Shown here in pieces: positions 1-8,326 of a DNA stretch of 64,000 nucleotides. The DNA comes from Bryobacterales bacterium (GTDB taxonomy: Bacteria > Acidobacteriota > Terriglobia > Bryobacterales > UBA6623): NCBI GenBank assembly GCA_026713545.1, contig JAPOOG010000115.1, forward strand, positions 45,951 through 109,950, written 5' to 3'. A program made the translations under genes and the position numbers. The notes beneath the pieces are model-generated. The model had not been told where the DNA came from and ran no database searches. It saw nothing but the letters and a program-made list of their open reading frames with translations. Position 1 is the first letter of the stretch; every line of letters starts with the position of its first letter.

Positions 1-1
1 A

Positions 2-145
2 TACATCCCCGACGACCGCACCCTCGCACGTACCCTGCGCACCGCCCGTGAAGCCCGCCAAGACACTTTCGAGGAGGGCCAGAGCGCCAAGGTGATGCGC
101 ACCCTTCTCTTCTGGCACTATGACATCCAGCCGGGGACGCGCTAG
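2..145 (+). CDS. C-terminal end of an unidentified protein (cut by window edge)
   Basis: An open frame runs in from the left edge and ends at a TAG that directly abuts the ATG of the next gene. Only about 47 residues are visible; they are charged and end in FWHYDIQPGTR. The zero-gap junction shows co-transcription and probably translational coupling with the SH3-like membrane protein downstream. That pairing resembles the ends of Bat (aerotolerance) type operons, but the visible part is too short to assign a family. Confidence 0.55.
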   Translation, partial: YIPDDRTLARTLRTAREARQDTFEEGQSAKVMRTLLFWHYDIQPGTR

Positions 146-505
146 ATGCTTTTCGGCGGCCTTTCACTGCTGTTCTGGGGACTCGCCGCCCTTCGGCTCT
201 TTCGTCCGAAGTGGTCTCCCGGTTGGGCGCTCGGCCTGTTCGGCGGACTCTCGATTCTCTTCCTGGGCTCGCTCACCGTTGAATCCGCCACGCAGACCTC
301 GCAGCAGGCAGGTGTCCTCATCGCGCCGCAGGTCATCGCCCGCACCGGGGATGGCCAGTCCTACGAACCCTCTTTCAAGAACCCCCTCCACGCCGGCACC
401 GAGTTCGTCCTCCTCGAAGTACGCAACGAGTGGAACCATATCGAACTTCCCGACGGCCGGCAGTGCTGGATTCCCACCGACAGCGCCTCGCTCGTCGCAC
501 TTTAG
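146..505 (+). CDS. Small membrane protein with bacterial SH3-like domain
   Basis: 119 residues. Residues 1-20 and about 25-45 are two hydrophobic segments (FGGLSLLFWGLAAL, ALGLFGGLSILFLG), probably a membrane hairpin. Residues about 57-115 look like an SH3b domain: APQVIARTGDG, HAGTEFVLLEVRNEW, then ELPDGRQCWIP. SH3b domains bind peptides or cell-wall material. A two-helix plus SH3 arrangement is common at the C-terminus of BatE-like TPR proteins, so this may be a split relative; that is inference. The start ATG abuts the upstream stop. The stop codon TAG is formed at the edge of repeat A1. Confidence 0.7.
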   Translation: MLFGGLSLLFWGLAALRLFRPKWSPGWALGLFGGLSILFLGSLTVESATQTSQQAGVLIAPQVIARTGDGQSYEPSFKNPLHAGTEFVLLEVRNEWNHIELPDGRQCWIPTDSASLVAL

Positions 506-848
506 CAGCCCGTGGCGCAAGTCACGCAGGCGGCGTTACGCGCCTTGAGGCCGAGGGAGTAACGCCTGGGCACTCGAGGAATACGGCGCCGTGCTCTCCG
601 CGCAGCCGAGCCGAAATGGCGCGTAACCCTTTGGGCGACGGACATTTTTTTGTTCCAACGGCGGTTCTGAGCTTGCTGCCCAGCGCGACCACGGAGTCGA
701 CCGTCTAATGCCGTCGGCTTTATCGTTCGCTTTTCCTTCGCGAGGAGGAGATCGACCCGGATCTCCATGCTCCTCACTCCGCGCCGAATGACCGCAGAAG
801 CCCGCCACGCTTTTTCCTTCGTACCACGGGACTTCCACCACGGGCTGC
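505..848 (+). repeat. Family A repeat, copy 1 (terminal inverted repeats)
   Basis: 344 bp. The left end GCAGCCCGTGGCGCAAGTC and the reverse complement of the right end GCAGCCCGTGGTGGAAGTC match at most positions. An inner module contains an imperfect GAGGAG/CTCCTC hairpin near 750-775. The G at 505 is the last base of the TAG stop of the upstream gene. This is the longest copy; copies A2 to A4 lack or shorten internal blocks. ORFs in it (for example 536-871 minus) are shadows that recur with the repeat and are not genes. Confidence 0.85.
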
Positions 849-871
849 AAGCGCTCAGGTAATCTGTACAC

Positions 872-1690
872 ATGCTACGCCTAGCCCTCGCTCTCGTCCT
901 CAGCATCCCCCTGGCCGCCCAGCACAAGGTCTCGACCTATCAAGCCGGGCGCACGCTCGATTCCATCCGGGTCGACGGCAACCTCTCTGAGTTCACCTGG
1001 GCCGGGCTCCCTCGCGTCGGCCGCTTCACCAACATTCGCCAAGCCGACCAAATCAACGCCTCACCCACCGAAGCCGCTGTCGCATGGGACGACCGCAACC
1101 TGTACGTCGCCTTCGCCTGCATCGACCCGACTCCTTGGAGCACCATGTACAAGCGCGACAGCCGGCTCTGGGAACAGGAGGTCGTAGAGGTCTTCCTCGA
1201 TCCTGACGGCGATGGCAAGAACTACCCCGAGATCGAGGTCAGTCCTCATAATGTCGTCGTCGACCTGTTGATCCCCCAACGCGGCGTCTCGGCCAACGAC
1301 GCCATCGAATGGGACATCGAAGGCCTCCGCACGGCCGTCGGCAAGCACGCCGCAGGCTGGACGGTCGAGATCGCCATTCCGTGGACATCGCTGCGAGAAG
1401 CGGGCGTGCAGCGCAGGCCCAACGTCGGCGACAAATGGCGCGCCGGACTTTACCGCATCGAGCGGCCGGGAGGCGCTCCCGTCGGCAGGGAGGTCGCCGC
1501 CCTCCGGAGGAAACTCACTGCATCCGGAGAGGCAGAGAAGAAGACCATCCAGGCCGAAATCGAAAAGCTCACCGAAGGACGGCAGTGGCTGGCGTGGTCA
1601 CCCACCCGTGTCGAGTACGGCTTCCATGACCCCGAGCGTTTCGGGAATATCGAGTTCGTCCTCAAGCCCCACACCAAGAACGCCCGCTGA
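872..1690 (+). CDS. Exported CBM9-like carbohydrate-binding domain protein
   Basis: 272 residues. Residues 1-16 are a Sec signal peptide ending in SIPLAAQ. The rest is one carbohydrate-binding family 9 / DOMON-like domain: DSIRVDGNLSEFTWAGLP, then WDDRNLYVAFACID, EVFLDPDGDGKNYPEIEVSP and GWTVEIAIPW, the usual order of strands in this family. A charged insert (about residues 210-235, EAEKKTIQAEIEKLTEG) breaks the domain before the final WSPTRVEYGFH strand, a common feature of stand-alone acidobacterial and planctomycete copies. Probable role is binding of extracellular or periplasmic glycans; no catalytic motif is visible. Confidence 0.8.
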   Translation: MLRLALALVLSIPLAAQHKVSTYQAGRTLDSIRVDGNLSEFTWAGLPRVGRFTNIRQADQINASPTEAAVAWDDRNLYVAFACIDPTPWSTMYKRDSRLWEQEVVEVFLDPDGDGKNYPEIEVSPHNVVVDLLIPQRGVSANDAIEWDIEGLRTAVGKHAAGWTVEIAIPWTSLREAGVQRRPNVGDKWRAGLYRIERPGGAPVGREVAALRRKLTASGEAEKKTIQAEIEKLTEGRQWLAWSPTRVEYGFHDPERFGNIEFVLKPHTKNAR

Positions 1691-1812
1691 CCTACAGTTC
1701 TTTCTACCTGAAGAGGCACCGTCCGCAGGGAACGCATCGAGGAGTTCGAAGCTGCTTAGCAAAGAGACGGGAGTGGGTGAGGTTCGAACCGGCCGAGCGC
1801 GGGCCAGCCAAG

Positions 1813-3126
1813 TCACGCCTCTTCGTAGAACCATTTCAAAGGCAGAATGTGCAGCCGCCGGGGGAGCGAACTCAGCAGATGCCCAGTAGACGTTCGTCGG
1901 CTTCGGTCTTTCGTAAGATGCTTCCACTTGTCGGGCACCCGATACGTTCCCCACGGATCGACACGATACCAATAGTCATGCTCGATGAACACTTCTTCAC
2001 CGAAGATCCAGAAGTTCGGATACGAAGCGCGTAGACGTCCTCCGATCGGGTTGTCGGGGATCGGGTCGTAGGGCTTGATCGCCGAACCCGGCCGCACGAA
2101 CTGCGGTGGTTCCGGATCGGAAACGCGCGGTGACTCGTCCATTCCGGGACTGACGTGAATGTTGCGGAAATTCGTCCAGGTACGGCCGCCGTTCGTCGAA
2201 ATCGCGGCGGACAACCGGCAGCGTCCCCAAGCCTCGCGGTGTTCCTGGGCTGTCACCTGATTCCACACCACCATCAAATCGCCGGTTGAAGGAATTCGTC
2301 TCACGCGGATAGGCGCGTTCGCCGAGTTGAGCTCGCTCAACTCCGGGAGCGTCCAGTGCACACCGCCGTCGTCAGAGAAGGTCTGGACGGCGCGCACCTG
2401 CGCGCAGCGGGCCAGGCACAGGATGCGGCCGTCTTTCGTCTCAGCGGCAGTCGGTTCATGCATCGAGTCGAGGTTGCCGTAACCCTGGTCGATCCACAGC
2501 ATCAGATCGCCGTCGCTCGCCTGCCACGTTTGGCCTTCATCGTCGGAGTAGAAGAACTTGGTCGGTGAAACGTTCTCCGGGCTCCAGAGATGACCGATGC
2601 CCCGCTCCTGCCCTTCAACCAGAGGCTTGGGATGCAACTCCGCCACGCGGCTACTTCCGTAAGATGGCCAGAGCAGGCGGCCGCTGCTGAGCTGAATCAT
2701 CGTGTCATTCAGCGCGTACCAGTTGACGATGCCGGGAGCCGAGACGAGCACTTCGGGCGTCCATGTCTCGCCCTCGTCATACGACTTCCGAAAGAAAAGC
2801 CCGCGTTGAGATTGTTGAAGAAGACGGCGGGTTGTTGCCCGGCCCCGGTCCGGCAACTCATCCGCGCGGACAGGGCGGTAACTCGTGACGCCGATCGCGC
2901 CCGATTGCAGCCGCAGCACGCCTACCGGATCGGATTCAGCGATGATCTGCTCGCCATTGTCGAGCACGGGCTCCGGCTCACTCCAGGTGATGCCACGGTC
3001 CTCGGAATAGAACTTCAGCATCCCCCGGATGATGCCCATCAAGCGGCCATCCTTCAGCTCGACAAGACCACCCTTTTGCGGTGGGTATTCGAGGAAGCGC
3101 TCAGTGCGGGGTTCGATCATCCCCAT
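1813..3126 (-). CDS. Sialidase-like BNR-repeat protein (paralogue 1)
   Basis: 437 residues with Asp-box type repeats characteristic of sialidase six-bladed propellers: SEDRGITWSEP, YDEGETWTPE, SDDEGQTWQAS, SDDGGVHWTLPE and STNGGRTWTNF. Many such proteins are glycosidases or sugar-binding proteins of unknown specificity. No signal peptide is seen, unlike the next gene. The sequence shares a collinear core with that gene (RASYPN then a HDYWYR versus HDHWFR block), so the two are tandem duplicates. A GGAGG lies just upstream of 3126; the second ATG at 3120 has better spacing, so the first two residues may not be made. Confidence 0.75.
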   Translation of the reverse strand: MGMIEPRTERFLEYPPQKGGLVELKDGRLMGIIRGMLKFYSEDRGITWSEPEPVLDNGEQIIAESDPVGVLRLQSGAIGVTSYRPVRADELPDRGRATTRRLLQQSQRGLFFRKSYDEGETWTPEVLVSAPGIVNWYALNDTMIQLSSGRLLWPSYGSSRVAELHPKPLVEGQERGIGHLWSPENVSPTKFFYSDDEGQTWQASDGDLMLWIDQGYGNLDSMHEPTAAETKDGRILCLARCAQVRAVQTFSDDGGVHWTLPELSELNSANAPIRVRRIPSTGDLMVVWNQVTAQEHREAWGRCRLSAAISTNGGRTWTNFRNIHVSPGMDESPRVSDPEPPQFVRPGSAIKPYDPIPDNPIGGRLRASYPNFWIFGEEVFIEHDYWYRVDPWGTYRVPDKWKHLTKDRSRRTSTGHLLSSLPRRLHILPLKWFYEEA

Positions 3127-3328
3127 GACGCCTCCGTCAAGAATTCCGGCGCTCCTTCAGACGATCCGATGTTCAAAATAAACCGGTTCAATCGAGTTCC
3201 ACACGGCTCGGAGACTGGCTTTTTCGTCGGTCGTGCAGCTCGGGCCGCTACGAACAAGAACGCAACCCTCAGCCACAGGGAAGCCCGTTGCAGCAGCGCG
3301 CCGCACTTCTCAAGAAGGGTCATGTCGT

Positions 3329-4558
3329 TCACGAATAGAGCCAGTCCACCGGCAGCACGTGCAGCTTCTGATACACATCCCGCTTCTCGCTCGACCACAA
3401 GTTCGGCCGGAACCAATGGTCGTGGTCAATGTAGACCTTATCCCCAAAAAAGTGCACGTTCGGATACGATGCCCGGATGTATCCCTTGATCGGGTTGTTA
3501 GGCACCGTGCCGGGCGATGTGTCCGACCCTGTGCGCACGAAACGAGGCGGATCCGTGTCTTCAACGCGGCGGCTGTCATCCATGCCGGGCGAAAGCTCGA
3601 GAGTCTTGAAGTACCGCCACGACCGGCCCGAGTCTTGCGAGATCGCGGTCGACAGGCGGCTGCGTCCGTAGCCGTCGCGGTGCTCCTTGGCCGTCACCTG
3701 ATTCCACACGATCAACAGATCACCCGTCGACGGAATCCGCGCCAAGCGAACGGGTGCATTCGAGTTGTTGAGGTCGGTCATCTCGACCAGCGTCCACCTT
3801 GCGCCGCCATCGCTCGAATAACTCCGCAACACGCGCATGTTGGTCGAGCGAGCCAGCATGATCAGACGCCCGTCAGCCGTTTCTGCAACACAAGCCTCAC
3901 CGCAAGGCGCCGAACCGCCGTGGCCCAAGTCTTTCCAGTGGAAGAGCGCACCCGTCGCATTCCACGTCTCGCCCTCATCGTCGGAATAGAGCATGTGCGT
4001 GGCGTAGTACTCCGGCAGCCACGTATGCCCAATTCCCTTTGGCCGCCCTACATAGTTGTGCGAAAAGCTCGTGTACGCAGGTAGGATCAGTCGGCCGTCC
4101 GAAAGCTGCGTCAAGCTGCCATGAAAAGCGTAGAGGTCGTCGCCAGGCAGCGGCGTCACGCAGGTCTCGGCCGACCAACTGCGTCCCTCGTCCACTGATG
4201 TCCGGAAGAAGATCTCCTGGCGGCGGTCGTTGTTGACCGGCTGCCAGCGTCCGTAGCAGAGCCCCACCCTGCCCGACCGCAAGCGAAGCAAACCGAGCAC
4301 GTGGGAGTTGCTTTTGACGGGCCGGCCTTTGCCAGGAATTGACGAGTCCAACACCTCGCGGGTCTGTGACCAGCGCTGTGCCCCGTCATCAGAGACCGAA
4401 TAAACCAAGCCGCGCCCGGCCAGAACGAGCCGGCCGTCGTCACGCTGGAACATGTCCCCTTTGAACGGAATTTTCAGTGGCTTGCTCTCGTTCGCTGCGA
4501 GCAGGCCGGACCCGGCCAACACGAGAGTCCCAGTCCGTAGAAAGTCACGCCGGTTCAT
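3329..4558 (-). CDS. Tat-exported sialidase-like BNR-repeat protein (paralogue 2)
   Basis: 409 residues. The N-terminus MNRRDFLRTG followed by a short hydrophobic stretch (LVLAGSGLLAA) is a twin-arginine signal. The mature part has Asp-box repeats: VSDDGAQRWSQ, SVDEGRSWSAE, SDDEGETWNA, SSDGGARWTLV, SQDSGRSWRYF. It is predicted to be a periplasmic propeller enzyme or lectin acting on glycans. Repeat C1 fills the divergent space upstream, towards the dehydratase at 5074. It is closely related to the preceding gene; specificity cannot be read from sequence. Confidence 0.8.
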   Translation of the reverse strand: MNRRDFLRTGTLVLAGSGLLAANESKPLKIPFKGDMFQRDDGRLVLAGRGLVYSVSDDGAQRWSQTREVLDSSIPGKGRPVKSNSHVLGLLRLRSGRVGLCYGRWQPVNNDRRQEIFFRTSVDEGRSWSAETCVTPLPGDDLYAFHGSLTQLSDGRLILPAYTSFSHNYVGRPKGIGHTWLPEYYATHMLYSDDEGETWNATGALFHWKDLGHGGSAPCGEACVAETADGRLIMLARSTNMRVLRSYSSDGGARWTLVEMTDLNNSNAPVRLARIPSTGDLLIVWNQVTAKEHRDGYGRSRLSTAISQDSGRSWRYFKTLELSPGMDDSRRVEDTDPPRFVRTGSDTSPGTVPNNPIKGYIRASYPNVHFFGDKVYIDHDHWFRPNLWSSEKRDVYQKLHVLPVDWLYS

Positions 4559-4666
4559 TGAGATGCCTCTATTCTAATGGGCAACGCGCTAATGCGCATG
4601 GAGAGGATCGCACCTATCAACGCTATACAGAAAGTTCCCCTGTTCGTGCAATCCAGAACGTTCTCC

Positions 4667-5030
4667 TTTCTCAGCATGGGTTCATTTGGCGTTCGCCGCG
4701 GCGGAACGAGCCCGGAGGGGGGCGGGAGCGGCGGCGAACGGCGCTCGTCGTGAGGCCGACCGAGAACGGCGGACGGAACGGGAACACCGGCTCAGGAGCA
4801 ATGTGCCGCCCATTCCGCGCCATAGCCGCAACAAAGCAAGCAGGAAAGCAGTGACTGGGCGGCGGGCGGGCGGTCTGGGCGGGGGATTTCTGGTTGCGCG
4901 GCCCCTTCGCATGCACGGCGAACCGAACGACCATAAAGGCCGTGATTCGTGTCTCGTGATTGGTGACCCACACGGACTGCACCTCGTCACTTGGTGATAA
5001 AGGCAGGACAGGATTCCCGCCGCGTGTCGA
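4667..5030 (+). repeat. Family C intergenic repeat, copy 1
   Basis: Starts with the shared block CTTTCTCAGCATGGGTTCAT and continues with AACGAGCCCGGAGGG and CGGCGAACGGCGCT, also seen at 14128 and 56265. It ends with heptamer-like GTGATTCGTGTCTCGTG and a half-copy of the family B right arm (CACTTGGTGATAAAGGCAGG), then GGATTCCCG. On the minus strand the conserved edge reads AGAAAGGAG and lies about 110 bp upstream of the sialidase-like gene start. Short ORFs here are shadows of the repeat. Confidence 0.8.
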
Positions 5031-5073
5031 GACAAAATCCGCGTAACGGTGTCTGATACACTCCTGTCGCGCG

Positions 5074-6264
5074 ATGAAAATTCGTAATGTCCGAGTAACA
5101 GCACTGCGGTTTGTGTATCCCGAGGACGAGGCATTCCATTTTGCGGGCGGGCGGTGCACGGGACGGCTGACCTGTCTTGTTCGCGTCGAGTGCGATACCG
5201 GCGACGTTGGCCTCGGTTCGGTTTACTCTCACCCGGACCTGGTACGGGCCATCATAGAAGACCAACTCAGCGACTTCCTCATCGGAGAAGATCCGCTAGA
5301 GGTCGAAAAACTCTGGCAGCGCATGTACGGAGTAACGCGCTGGTATGGCAGAAAAGGGGCAGCGGTCTCGGCGTTGGGCGGAATCGACATGGCCCTCTGG
5401 GATCTGCGCGGCAAAGCGGAAGGCAAACCCCTCTATCAAATGCTCGGAGCGCAACGGGATTCGGTTCGCGCTTATGCAAGCGGACTGCTTTGGAAGTACG
5501 ATCCCAGAGATCTCGGTGACGAAGCCGAGCGACATCTCGCTAACGGTTTTCGTGCCATGAAGACGCGTCTCGGGCGCAACTACGAGTACGACTCAGAAGC
5601 ATTGCACATCTTCCGCAAAGTACTTTCAGGCAAAGCGCGCTTGCATGTCGATGGCAACGGGCGCTATTCACTCGAGCAGGCGCAACGCATGATCCCCGAG
5701 TTCAAAGAAACCGATGTCTTCTGGCTGGAAGAGCCGTTCCCGCCGGATGACGTAGACAACTACCTGGCGCTGAAGCCCGCAATGGGCACTATTCCCTTGG
5801 CGGCCGGCGAGAACGAATTCGGACTCCAGGGCTTTCGCGAGCTCATCGATCGCGGCATGGTGCATATCGTTCAGCCGGATTGCTGCCGCGCCGGAGGAAT
5901 CAGCGAGTCACGACGAATCGGTGAACTGGCCGTCAAGGCGGGATTGCGTGTCGCACCGCACACCTGGAGCGACGCGGTCGCGCTGGTGGGCAACATGCAT
6001 GTCGTGGCCTCGCTGCCGAACGCGATTTGCGTCGAAGTCGACCAGACGGGAAATCCGTTCATCGACAAACTGCTCGTCAACCAGCTCGTCGTTGTCGACG
6101 GCGAGATCGCCATGCCCCAGGGACCCGGGCTCGGGATCGAGCTGGATGAGGATGTTGTCGAACGTTACGCCCTACCGCCGGGCGAGCCGGTTCCCGAAGG
6201 CAACTATTCGGATATGGTGTTCGGGAGACGACACCACTCGCCGGCAGGTCCTTACGAGACATAG
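5074..6264 (+). CDS. Enolase-superfamily (mandelate racemase type) sugar-acid dehydratase or epimerase
   Basis: 396 residues, no signal peptide, hence cytoplasmic. The N-terminal capping domain (1-125) is followed by a barrel with the MR-subgroup catalytic set: Lys in AMKTRLGR, metal-binding Asp and Glu in HVDGNGRYS, WLEEPFPPDD and AAGENEF, then PDCCRAGGIS and the general base His in VAPHTWSD. Such enzymes abstract the proton alpha to a carboxylate, usually to dehydrate aldonic acids. The substrate is unknown. It lies between repeats C1 and A2; its stop TAG is formed at the edge of A2. No clear Shine-Dalgarno is visible before the ATG. Confidence 0.85.
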   Translation: MKIRNVRVTALRFVYPEDEAFHFAGGRCTGRLTCLVRVECDTGDVGLGSVYSHPDLVRAIIEDQLSDFLIGEDPLEVEKLWQRMYGVTRWYGRKGAAVSALGGIDMALWDLRGKAEGKPLYQMLGAQRDSVRAYASGLLWKYDPRDLGDEAERHLANGFRAMKTRLGRNYEYDSEALHIFRKVLSGKARLHVDGNGRYSLEQAQRMIPEFKETDVFWLEEPFPPDDVDNYLALKPAMGTIPLAAGENEFGLQGFRELIDRGMVHIVQPDCCRAGGISESRRIGELAVKAGLRVAPHTWSDAVALVGNMHVVASLPNAICVEVDQTGNPFIDKLLVNQLVVVDGEIAMPQGPGLGIELDEDVVERYALPPGEPVPEGNYSDMVFGRRHHSPAGPYET

Positions 6265-6492
6265 CAGCCCGTAATGCAAGTCACGCGTGCGGCGTTACGC
6301 GCCGGAGGCCGATTGCGTAACGCCTAGCCGTTCCAGGAACGCAGTGCCGCACTCTCCGCGCTTTTTCCTTCGCTTTTTCCTTCGCAAGGAGGAGATCGAC
6401 CCGGATCGCCATTCTCCTCACTCCGCGCCGAGCGACCACAGAAGCCCGCCGCGCTTTTTCCTTCGTACCACGGGACTTCCACCACGGGCTGC
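6264..6492 (+). repeat. Family A repeat, copy 2 (short form)
   Basis: 229 bp. The left end begins in the TAG stop of the dehydratase gene; the right end is CCACCACGGGCTGC. Compared with A1 the block containing TTCCAACGGCGGTTC is deleted and CTTTTTCCTTCG is duplicated. It sits between convergent genes and its right end is about 17 bp from the stop of the S41 protease gene, so it could act as a two-way terminator. Confidence 0.85.
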
Positions 6493-6509
6493 CCGCCGCT
6501 ACCGGCGGC

Positions 6510-8093
6510 TTATCGTTGCGCGATGAGGCGCCCGGATGACTCGAGCAGTTCCTTCGCTTCGGGTAACAGATCGAGAGCTTTCTGGACATCCGGATCAAGC
6601 GTGTGCTTGACGTACTCGCCTTCGTGGAGGTCGTAGGCCGATACGTAAACCTCGCGCTTGAGCGTGCGTTTGATATAGTCGGCGTTCTCAGAAAAGTCCG
6701 CTTCGGAGAACTCGACCTTCTCGCGGTAGAGAAATTGCCGGAACTCTTCGAGAACCGCGTCCGTAGGTTCCCAGTTCGGTTCGAGTTTGGGACGCTGGAG
6801 CGTGTATTCCTGCGCGAATGTCTGCAGTGAGTACGAACGCCAGAGCGTGACCTGAAACTCGTTGAGTTTGGTTTCCGCGATCCGCACGTCGGGAGCAATC
6901 CCGCCGCCGCCGTAGACGCGGCGGCCCTGTTCGGTCAACTTGACCTCGTCCGTCCTGGGCTCATACTTGTCGCTGCACGGATCGGAATAGTACTTCCACA
7001 GCGACACGTCATCATAGCTACGTTGAATCAACCGGCCGCTCGGGGTGTAGTATCGCGCGGTCGTAAGAGCGAGTCCGGCTGTTTTCCCCATCGGATATAC
7101 CGTTTGGACGAGGCCCTTGCCAAATGTCGGCGTCCCTACGATCAGAGCCCGGTCATGGTCCTGCAGAGCACCTGCGACGATCTCCGACGCGGAGGCGGAA
7201 TCACAATCAACCATCACCACCATGGGGAACACCTCGCCCCCATTGCCGCGCTTGGCTTTGTATTTCCGCTCGGGGGAGGATCGTCCGTAGTGGGAGACAA
7301 TCGTTTTACCCCGCTCCAAGAACTTATCGGAAACGTAGACGCCCTCGCTCAGCAAGCCGCCGCGATTTTTTCGAAGGTCGAGAACCAACCCGTTCAAGCC
7401 TTTCTCTCGGAAATCAGCAAGGGCTTTATCGAGTTCCTTGCCAGTGGTTTCATTGAAGCGGTCGATCCGGATAAAACCGATTCCCGGCTTGATGAAAAAC
7501 GATGAGGAGATGCTGGGGTAGGGGATCGATGCACGCGTAACCTCGAAGTTCAACATGTCGTCGACACCCCGCCGAACGACGCCGATCTTCACTTGCGTTC
7601 CCGCTGGACCGCGCAACCGCCTTGCCACTTCGCCGACGTTCAGGCCGTCCATCGCCTCCCCGTCGACCTCGGCGATCACGTCTCCTGGCCGCAGACCCGC
7701 CTTGTAAGCCGGTGTCTTCGGAAACGGAGCGACAACAACCGTATTTCCGTTTCGGGGCGCGATCTGCATCCCAACACCCGCGTACTGTCCCTTTTGCTCG
7801 TCGCGCAACTGCCGGAATGAATCCGGATCGAAGAACTGCGAGTGCGGGTCCAGAGTGTGGAGCAGATTGGGAATCGCCCCGCTGAAAATCGCCCTCTCCG
7901 AATCGATCTGGTCGGCGTAGTTCCGTTCGACGACGGCGAGCACGTCCGTAAAACGTTTGATCGAATCAGCGACCGCACCCTCGGAAGCGGCAGAAGCCAC
8001 TACCACATGCGAGCCGAAGACACCTCCCAGCAGCGAACAGCACAGAATGGCGGCCGGCAAAGTCAGCAGCAGCCTACGCTTCTCAGGATTCAT
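6510..8093 (-). CDS. S41-family C-terminal processing protease (CtpA/Prc-like)
   Basis: 527 residues from the second ATG (MNPEKRRLLL), chosen because it gives a compact signal peptide or anchor (residues 6-30). An S41 helical part is followed by a PDZ domain (about 85-165: GVGMQIAPRNGN, KAGLRPGDVIAEVDG) and the catalytic domain with the Ser in SASASEIVAGAL and the Lys in GTPTFGKGLVQT. The fold and Ser/Lys dyad match CtpA proteases that trim or degrade periplasmic proteins from the C-terminus. A C-terminal extension of about 120 residues follows the usual catalytic end. The longer ORF start (8120) is possible but has no better Shine-Dalgarno. Confidence 0.9.
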   Translation of the reverse strand: MNPEKRRLLLTLPAAILCCSLLGGVFGSHVVVASAASEGAVADSIKRFTDVLAVVERNYADQIDSERAIFSGAIPNLLHTLDPHSQFFDPDSFRQLRDEQKGQYAGVGMQIAPRNGNTVVVAPFPKTPAYKAGLRPGDVIAEVDGEAMDGLNVGEVARRLRGPAGTQVKIGVVRRGVDDMLNFEVTRASIPYPSISSSFFIKPGIGFIRIDRFNETTGKELDKALADFREKGLNGLVLDLRKNRGGLLSEGVYVSDKFLERGKTIVSHYGRSSPERKYKAKRGNGGEVFPMVVMVDCDSASASEIVAGALQDHDRALIVGTPTFGKGLVQTVYPMGKTAGLALTTARYYTPSGRLIQRSYDDVSLWKYYSDPCSDKYEPRTDEVKLTEQGRRVYGGGGIAPDVRIAETKLNEFQVTLWRSYSLQTFAQEYTLQRPKLEPNWEPTDAVLEEFRQFLYREKVEFSEADFSENADYIKRTLKREVYVSAYDLHEGEYVKHTLDPDVQKALDLLPEAKELLESSGRLIAQR

Positions 8094-8326
8094 ACGGATA
8101 ATGCTCGACAAGAGGAGCACGAACGGGCAACCACAAGTATATCAAGCCCTGCTCCGTGTCGAATCGGCGCCGCGCCTGCCGGCGCCTCTCGATGCCGCCA
8201 TGGAAGCAAATGTTGTGCACAGAGGGACAGTGGATCGAGTCAATATCAAGCTGGCCTTAAGAACTTCGGGGGCTTTTCCGGCCTTGCCGAACTCATGGTC
8301 AACCGCTTTGTCCCCACCCTGTTGGA

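Noticed and set aside
536-927. Minus-strand ORFs of 111 and 141 residues inside repeat A1
   Set aside because: Their peptides recur, frame-shifted, in the other A copies (VPWYEGK / SPWWKSRGTKEKA), with no start site; they are shadows of the repeat.
1770-1800. GGTTCGAACC resembling a tRNA T-arm
   Set aside because: No complementary stem or acceptor arm can be built around it on either strand; no tRNA gene supported.
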